From Sulfurovum sp. (GTDB taxonomy: Bacteria > Campylobacterota > Campylobacteria > Campylobacterales > Sulfurovaceae), in contig DQVJ01000104.1 of assembly GCA_015661795.1 (NCBI GenBank), positions 1 to 37,969 on the forward strand: 37,969 nucleotides of DNA. Direction: 5' to 3'. The position numbers and the translations under genes are program-made. The notes under the pieces were generated by a model. The model had not been told where the DNA came from, ran no database searches, and worked only from the letters and a program-made list of their open reading frames with translations. Below, in pieces: positions 33,583 through 37,969 of this stretch. Within the stretch, counting starts at the first letter, position 1. Each line of letters starts with the position of its first letter.

Positions 33583-33618
33583 CTTCCAGAAGAATACAAA
33601 AGTATTCCCTGAAAAATG

Positions 33619-33861
33619 CTAATATCTATAACCTCGTTCTCTGTCTTTTCTGTCTTCATTACCACCTATTGCTGCACCAGCAATAGCACCAACACCGGCA
33701 CCTATAACAGTGGCACCTGTATTACCCCCTATAGCCTGTCCGATGAGTGCACCAGAACCTGCACCAACAAGTGCACCAGTTTCAGCTTTTGTAGCACATC
33801 CAGTTAAAGCAATCATACCTGCAGTTGTAACTGCAGCCAATATTAAATTAAGTTTTTTCAT
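33619..33861 (-). CDS. Glycine-zipper lipoprotein
   Basis: An 80-residue outer-membrane-type lipoprotein. Signal peptide with lipobox LTGC (Cys at about residue 22), followed by two glycine-zipper helices: GALVGAGSGALIGQAIGG and ATVIGAGVGAIAGAAIGG. A charged tail, NEDRKDRERGYRY, ends the protein. It resembles Rick_17kDa/OsmB/YMGG-like proteins. Start at 33861 is chosen because GGAG (33868-33871) lies 6 nt before it; the ATG at 33873 overlaps that site. It could stabilise the envelope or oligomerise in membranes; no direct function is known. Confidence 0.83.
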   Translation of the reverse strand: MKKLNLILAAVTTAGMIALTGCATKAETGALVGAGSGALIGQAIGGNTGATVIGAGVGAIAGAAIGGNEDRKDRERGYRY

Positions 33862-33983
33862 TTTACACTCCATATTTTTTATAATTTATTATAACATAAA
33901 TTATTCACTCCATTTAAGAATAACTTTAACCTAACTATGCAAGAATTAACCAGAATAATATATAACTAAGGAGTCTTATCGAT

Positions 33984-34577
33984 ATGAAAAATATAAAAAC
34001 ATCCATACTTACATCACTTATAATTGTGTCCTTATCAAACTTTTCAACTGCTGATGATGTTGTTGAAACCTTACAGGAGGCTATTAAATCATATGAAAAT
34101 GCAGAATATAGCTTAGCTGTTGAAGATATCAATTATGCATTACAACTGATACAGCAAAAAAAAGGTCAAGGTCTGGAAAGTTACCTACCTGAGCCATTAC
34201 CAGGCTGGAATGCCAAAAAAGCAAAGTCACAAACTGCCGGAGCAGGAATGATGGGAGGAGGTATCATAACTTCACGCAAATATACAAAAGAATCCTCCAA
34301 AGTAGAAATAGAGATTATTACAGATTCACCAATGATGCAAGGGATGATGGGTATTTTTACCAACCCTATGTTTGCAACTGCTGATGGCGGTAAACTTGAA
34401 CGTATCAATAGAGAAAAAGCCATTGTCAAATATGATGAAGAAAAAGAAAAAGGTGAAATATCCCTTGCAATAGGCAAACGTTTTTTTATAAAAGTGGAAG
34501 GTCAAAAGGTGAAATTAGATGAACTCAAAGCATATGCCAAATCTATTGATTTTAGGAAATTAAAGAAACTTCCATAG
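33984..34577 (+). CDS. Conserved exported protein of unknown function
   Basis: A 197-residue periplasmic protein with a signal peptide (about 1-23, cleaved near STA-DD). A helical segment (DVVETLQEAIKSYENAEYSLA, about 25-55) looks like a single TPR-type helix pair, then YLPEPLPGWNAKKAK, a Gly/Met stretch (GAGMMGGG and later SPMMQGMMG) and a beta-rich C-terminal half ending in DELKAYAKSIDFRKLKKLP. AAGGAG precedes the ATG. I recall similar unnamed proteins in related sulfur-oxidising bacteria but cannot name a family. The Met-rich patches might bind soft metals (speculative). Confidence 0.75.
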   Translation: MKNIKTSILTSLIIVSLSNFSTADDVVETLQEAIKSYENAEYSLAVEDINYALQLIQQKKGQGLESYLPEPLPGWNAKKAKSQTAGAGMMGGGIITSRKYTKESSKVEIEIITDSPMMQGMMGIFTNPMFATADGGKLERINREKAIVKYDEEKEKGEISLAIGKRFFIKVEGQKVKLDELKAYAKSIDFRKLKKLP

Positions 34578-34807
34578 ATACATAGTACGTTTAGTATAAA
34601 GATTACTTGATATATTTGAAGGTATCTTAGATAGTGATATATGACTATTGGGAAGTTCATTGGTATCTGAACTATATTTTTTAAAAAAGGAGGAAGAATA
34701 AAAAAAAGCCTCACTACCTAAGATAGGGTCAAAGTATATCTAAATAAGATAAAATTAGTCTTAATTAGTAAAATTATAATTTTAATTTTACTAAGTTATA
34801 GTTAACT
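34578..34807. other. Intergenic stretch with no supported feature
   Basis: A 230-nt AT-rich gap between convergent genes. A GGAGG-like purine run (about 34689-34694) has no sensible reading frame after it. An AT-only inverted repeat near 34770-34795 could act as a weak terminator. I see no gene. Confidence 0.4.
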
Positions 34808-35149
34808 TTAACACACAAGCCAATTCTCCATTTTAAAAATATCTTCTGTTGCAGGCATAGCTTTCCATCCATTAGATTCTAAATACATCATTTTATTTCC
34901 AAAATATCCAACAATATACTTCTCTTTGTAAATGGGAAAAGTACCTGAACACAACATAGCAAAGATTTCATTATAAGATTTTGCGGTGTCATAATAAGAA
35001 AAATCAAAGCTATGTAAAGCAATGATTGCACTATGCAGTATTTCATTTTTATGCATAGTCATACTTAGGAGATAATAAGAAGGGTATGAGACCGAAGGGT
35101 TCTCAAGTAGTTCTGAAATATAAAGTCGTTCTTTTTTCTTTTGATACAT
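34808..35149 (-). CDS. Hypothetical protein, 113 residues
   Basis: I do not recognise it. The product has no signal peptide and is rich in aromatic residues (Y, F, W). Notable parts are SVSYPSYYLLSMTMHKNEILHS-like N-terminal half and a C-terminal IVGYFGNKMMYLESNGWKAMP. It follows the gamma-glutamylcyclotransferase-like gene by 59 nt on the same strand. No clear Shine-Dalgarno precedes the ATG, so the start is uncertain, but the frame is open in a region with no rival gene. Confidence 0.5.
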   Translation of the reverse strand: MYQKKKERLYISELLENPSVSYPSYYLLSMTMHKNEILHSAIIALHSFDFSYYDTAKSYNEIFAMLCSGTFPIYKEKYIVGYFGNKMMYLESNGWKAMPATEDIFKMENWLVC

Positions 35150-35208
35150 GTTTGTATGATAAGATACTATGGAAGTAATCCTCTAAAATAATGTCAAATT
35201 GTCATACT

Positions 35209-35556
35209 TTATTCTTCTATCTCTTCTTTAGTATCTTTCAATACATAAATAAAGGTATCTACATCCAGTTCATCATAGCGTTCGACACATACTTCTGTAC
35301 GTACGAACTCATCACCTTCAAAAGCATCCAAGTATTCCCAATTGTTCTGCAAATTATGTGAGTAAAATAAATATCCATGAACAGTGTCAGATTCAGGGAT
35401 TAATTTAATCCCAGGATAGCCCATAGAAGCAGACCATCCCGCACCTATAAGTTCACCCTTTACTGTAGCAGGTACAAATTTTCCAGTAATATTCTCTAAG
35501 ATATGTCCATTGGGGCAATTAGGCATAAGTGTACCATAGACAAAAAGTGTGTCCAT
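35209..35556 (-). CDS. Gamma-glutamylcyclotransferase-like (AIG2/GGCT) protein
   Basis: A 115-residue cytoplasmic protein with the GGCT fold signature: N-terminal FVYGTLMP (5-12, substrate loop YGTL), GYPGIKL, VHGYLFY and the acidic catalytic segment LDAFEGDEFVRTEV, in which a Glu acts as general base in the family. Size is standard for the small bacterial group. Substrates in bacteria are mostly untested (gamma-glutamyl amines or peptides). AGAGGAT precedes the ATG. It lies 57 nt after the DUF2207 gene on the same strand. Confidence 0.85.
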   Translation of the reverse strand: MDTLFVYGTLMPNCPNGHILENITGKFVPATVKGELIGAGWSASMGYPGIKLIPESDTVHGYLFYSHNLQNNWEYLDAFEGDEFVRTEVCVERYDELDVDTFIYVLKDTKEEIEE

Positions 35557-35613
35557 ATAGTCTATCCTCTATTTTTAAAAGGATTTTAGCATTATTTTTT
35601 TAAACCTAAGAGG

Positions 35614-37482
35614 CTACCATGAGCCCCCACCACCACCTCCGCCTCCACCGCCAGAAAAGCCACCGCCTCCTGAAAATCCACTACCACCACTATTTTGAGA
35701 TGGTGGGGTAGCAGCTGCATCTACTGAAGAAGAAAAATGTTCCATGTTAGAAATGTTTCCATGGTACCAAAGTGGGGTTTTTACATGAAGTACATCATAA
35801 AAAGAGAGCCAATGTTTAGTCTCTTTAAAAAGAACAGCATAAGGTAAAAGTTTTTCTAAATAAAGTGGGTCTTCTTCTAATCTTCGCTTCACTTCATCTT
35901 CTTTTACACGTGCAATAAACTCTTTTAACCCTAAAAGGTGTTTGGATGCATACGCACCTTTAGGGGTGAATTTACCCATATGTTTGTAAGTATATACAAA
36001 AGCTAAAATCAAAATGACAAATACACCCATAGGACCAAATATAAATTCTTGAAGATTAAGACCATTTTCTTGAATCATAAATAAAGGGACCATTCCTGCT
36101 GTTGCGAACAATACACCCTGTAATTTTGCCAACCAACTTTTTTGAGATAGCAGGATACCTATACCCACCCCACCAAAAATGATAGGGAAAATAAGTAAAA
36201 ATATTGTATCCGTGCCAAACTTCTTATAAAGACTGTGAACTACCAATCCTAAGATGGGTAAAAGTAACAAAATACTTTTCCATAAAAAGTTTTTACGTAC
36301 TCTTTGTGGGTTTTCAGACATATATCCGTTAGAAACAGACCAAGTGTAAAGTTTATCATTAATATAACGAAACCCATCTTTTAAGATTAGTGCTTTTGAG
36401 CTTGACCCAGATGACATTACAAAATTGTTTTTCCCCTTAAATAGTATCTGTTCGAGTAAATACTTTTGATCCAGCGTTAACATACTAGTATCTGCATTTT
36501 TACGCAATAAAACAGGATCAGATTTTTTATCTTTTTGTTCTATCTCTAGATGTCCCAAATATCCCAGTTCAAGTACTGCAGCTGCAAAATCTTCATTATC
36601 TGCAAATTTATCTAAAAGTAATCCAGATTGTAATAGTGTTAAATCTTTGGGTGCTTCATACTGGACAGCAACAGAACGTCTGTCTACAAAACCCGCATGT
36701 TTTTTAAATATATCACGAAAATAGAGTAAAAATCCAATAAGTGCTCCCCAGTGCCAGTACTCTAAAAACAAGTCTAGTAAAGATGCTTTGACATTTTCTT
36801 TACCACTTTGTTCTAAGAGTCCTGAAGGGTAGGCTAATTCAACGGTTGCACCTTCATGTGGCTTAAGTTTATCTATTTTTACTTGTAAATGTTGTGGGTT
36901 AACCCATAGTGACAACGCTTTTGAACTCTTTTCACCATACTTCCCAGTATAGGTAGAAAGGTCAACATTGTTTTGATGTAAAGAAGAAGGTAAGAAGAAG
37001 TTTGCCCTAATATTTTCAATAGGCACTTGCCAACCTGTCCCTATAATATTCCAACGTATAGCATCATTATCTTCATTTTGAGAAGAGGGAAGTACACCTA
37101 TTTTAACTCGATAAGTGATGGTATATAGGTGTTTACCGGTAACATATGTAGTAGCATCTCCTATCTTTAAACGTATGATATCTCCTGCATGTGAAGATTT
37201 CATAGTGGACTTTTCCCATTTCACACTACCAGTATCCATTTGAACAGAAAAATCATACAACGCTAAATCTTTAACCCGATTGTTCTTTTTGATTGTATAA
37301 GGGATATCTCTATATATACCATGTTTACTGTTGCTTTCAAAATCATATTTTATAGATTCAGTAATAGAAATTTCTCCACTTTTTTCGATATTTACATCTA
37401 TTTGATAGTCTGATATTTTTTCTGCATAAAGAAAGTTCCATAAGCTTATTAGAAATAGGGAATATAGTAGTAAATTTTTCAT
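35614..37482 (-). CDS. DUF2207 membrane protein with Gly-rich tail
   Basis: A 622-residue exported membrane protein. Signal peptide about 1-20, periplasmic DUF2207 beta-domain (about 22-225, beginning ISDYQIDVNIEKSGEISITE), a helix near 240-255, a cytoplasmic region, two pairs of helices (about 395-445 and 450-500), and a soluble tail. The last 25 or so residues are nearly all Gly and Ser and end in GGGGSW, usual for this family. It follows lemA by 3 nt; LemA-DUF2207 pairs are common and of unknown function, probably envelope related. Confidence 0.9.
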   Translation of the reverse strand: MKNLLLYSLFLISLWNFLYAEKISDYQIDVNIEKSGEISITESIKYDFESNSKHGIYRDIPYTIKKNNRVKDLALYDFSVQMDTGSVKWEKSTMKSSHAGDIIRLKIGDATTYVTGKHLYTITYRVKIGVLPSSQNEDNDAIRWNIIGTGWQVPIENIRANFFLPSSLHQNNVDLSTYTGKYGEKSSKALSLWVNPQHLQVKIDKLKPHEGATVELAYPSGLLEQSGKENVKASLLDLFLEYWHWGALIGFLLYFRDIFKKHAGFVDRRSVAVQYEAPKDLTLLQSGLLLDKFADNEDFAAAVLELGYLGHLEIEQKDKKSDPVLLRKNADTSMLTLDQKYLLEQILFKGKNNFVMSSGSSSKALILKDGFRYINDKLYTWSVSNGYMSENPQRVRKNFLWKSILLLLPILGLVVHSLYKKFGTDTIFLLIFPIIFGGVGIGILLSQKSWLAKLQGVLFATAGMVPLFMIQENGLNLQEFIFGPMGVFVILILAFVYTYKHMGKFTPKGAYASKHLLGLKEFIARVKEDEVKRRLEEDPLYLEKLLPYAVLFKETKHWLSFYDVLHVKTPLWYHGNISNMEHFSSSVDAAATPPSQNSGGSGFSGGGGFSGGGGGGGGGGSW

Positions 37483-37485
37483 TGA

Positions 37486-37969
37486 TCAGAGGTCTATTTT
37501 AGGCATCTTTTTTACTGCTTCAGTTTCACTTGCATCAAGCTCAAAATACTCACGCCCAGTAAAATTAAACTTTTGTGCTATAAAAAGGTCTGGAAATGAC
37601 TCTAATTTCGCATTATAGTCTCTGACAATAGCATTGTAATAACGTCTCGCATTTTGTATAGCATCCTCAAGGTTTGAGAGTTCATCTTGAAGTTTTAGGA
37701 AGTTTGTGTTTGCTTTTAAATCAGGGTAAGCTTCTGCTAAGGCAAAAAGTTTACCTAAAGCCCCAGACATCATAGTTGCTGCTGCTGCTTTCTCATCTAG
37801 AGAACCTGCCGAAAGTCCTTGCTGGCGAGCTTGAATGACTTTTTCAAGTGTCTCAGCCTCATACTCCTTATATCCTCTAACTGTATCTACCAATGCCGGT
37901 ATAAGATCGTAACGGCGTTTCAGCTGTACATCTATATCTGACCATGCAGCGTCTATGCCTGCCCTTAAT
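37486..37969 (-). CDS. lemA: LemA family protein, C-terminal part (cut by window edge)
   Basis: At least 161 codons run into the right edge without a start. The visible N-terminal part reads RAGIDAAWSDIDVQLKRRYDLIPALVDTV, the hallmark of LemA, after the missing membrane anchor. The remainder is a long helical bundle (KVIQARQQGL, LFALAEAYPDLKANTNFLKLQDEL, and RRYYNAIVRDYN), ending FFELDASE-like (REYFELDASETEAVKKMPKIDL). About 20-30 residues with the N-terminal helix are outside the window. It is the first gene of a pair with the DUF2207 gene (3 nt gap). Function is unknown. Confidence 0.93.
   Translation of the reverse strand, partial: LRAGIDAAWSDIDVQLKRRYDLIPALVDTVRGYKEYEAETLEKVIQARQQGLSAGSLDEKAAAATMMSGALGKLFALAEAYPDLKANTNFLKLQDELSNLEDAIQNARRYYNAIVRDYNAKLESFPDLFIAQKFNFTGREYFELDASETEAVKKMPKIDL

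Noticed and set aside
33592..33607. GAATAC-AAAA-GTATTC hairpin as terminator between the methyltransferase and lipoprotein genes
   Set aside because: The stem has 6 bp, mostly A-T, with no T-run on either strand.

Overview
The window is AT-rich, densely packed bacterial chromosome that most likely belongs to the Campylobacterota (Epsilonproteobacteria), in the neighbourhood of Sulfurovum or Sulfurimonas. The main support is the minus-strand run ctpA-purC-purS-purQ-(SH3 protein)-plsC-crcB at 20.97-26.04 kb. This is the order I know from Campylobacter jejuni (Cj0511-Cj0517). A HAIR-like HspR operator over the clpB promoter also fits that phylum. No species can be fixed from sequence alone.

Layout. 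(1) 1-5.83 kb, minus strand: a heavy-metal efflux block with a CzcI-like small His/Cys protein, a TolC-like outer-membrane factor, a His-rich periplasmic adaptor and a CzcA/CusA-type RND pump cut by the left edge. Just upstream lie an SO_0444/ArsP-type permease and a broken czcD (CDF transporter) carrying a frameshift and a large internal deletion. (2) 5.9-20.7 kb: a run of energy, stress and dormancy-type genes on both strands. These are a LOG protein, 6-phosphofructokinase, a PsiE-like protein, a CtpF-like P-type ATPase, a dihydrolipoamide-dehydrogenase-like flavoprotein, a double universal stress protein, a sirtuin, a beta-CASP nuclease, an AmmeMemoRadiSam pair (radical SAM enzyme plus a MEMO-AMMECR1 fusion) and PEP synthase. 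(3) 20.7-26.0 kb: the conserved housekeeping run named above, preceded downstream by a small HTH-like protein. (4) 26.1-29.8 kb: an overlapping MoxR-DUF58-transglutaminase operon. (5) 30.0-32.6 kb: clpB with a clear sigma-70 promoter and HAIR-like operator. (6) 32.6-37.97 kb: small secreted proteins, a methyltransferase, a glycine-zipper lipoprotein, hypotheticals, a gamma-glutamylcyclotransferase-like protein, and a DUF2207-LemA pair cut by the right edge.

How the genes may work together. Region 2 pairs opposing glycolytic and gluconeogenic control points (Pfk and PpsA) with a protein deacylase, stress proteins, an RNase-like enzyme and the biochemically unresolved AmmeMemoRadiSam pair. This looks like a low-energy or redox-shift adaptation island, which is inference. 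Its centre is a compact divergent promoter (15.70-15.84 kb) with abutting -35 elements, a 12-bp palindrome in one leader and a 9-bp inverted repeat over the ribosome-binding site in the other. I regard this and the czcD lesion as the parts most worth checking. I saw no tRNA, rRNA, CRISPR array, insertion sequence or prophage.
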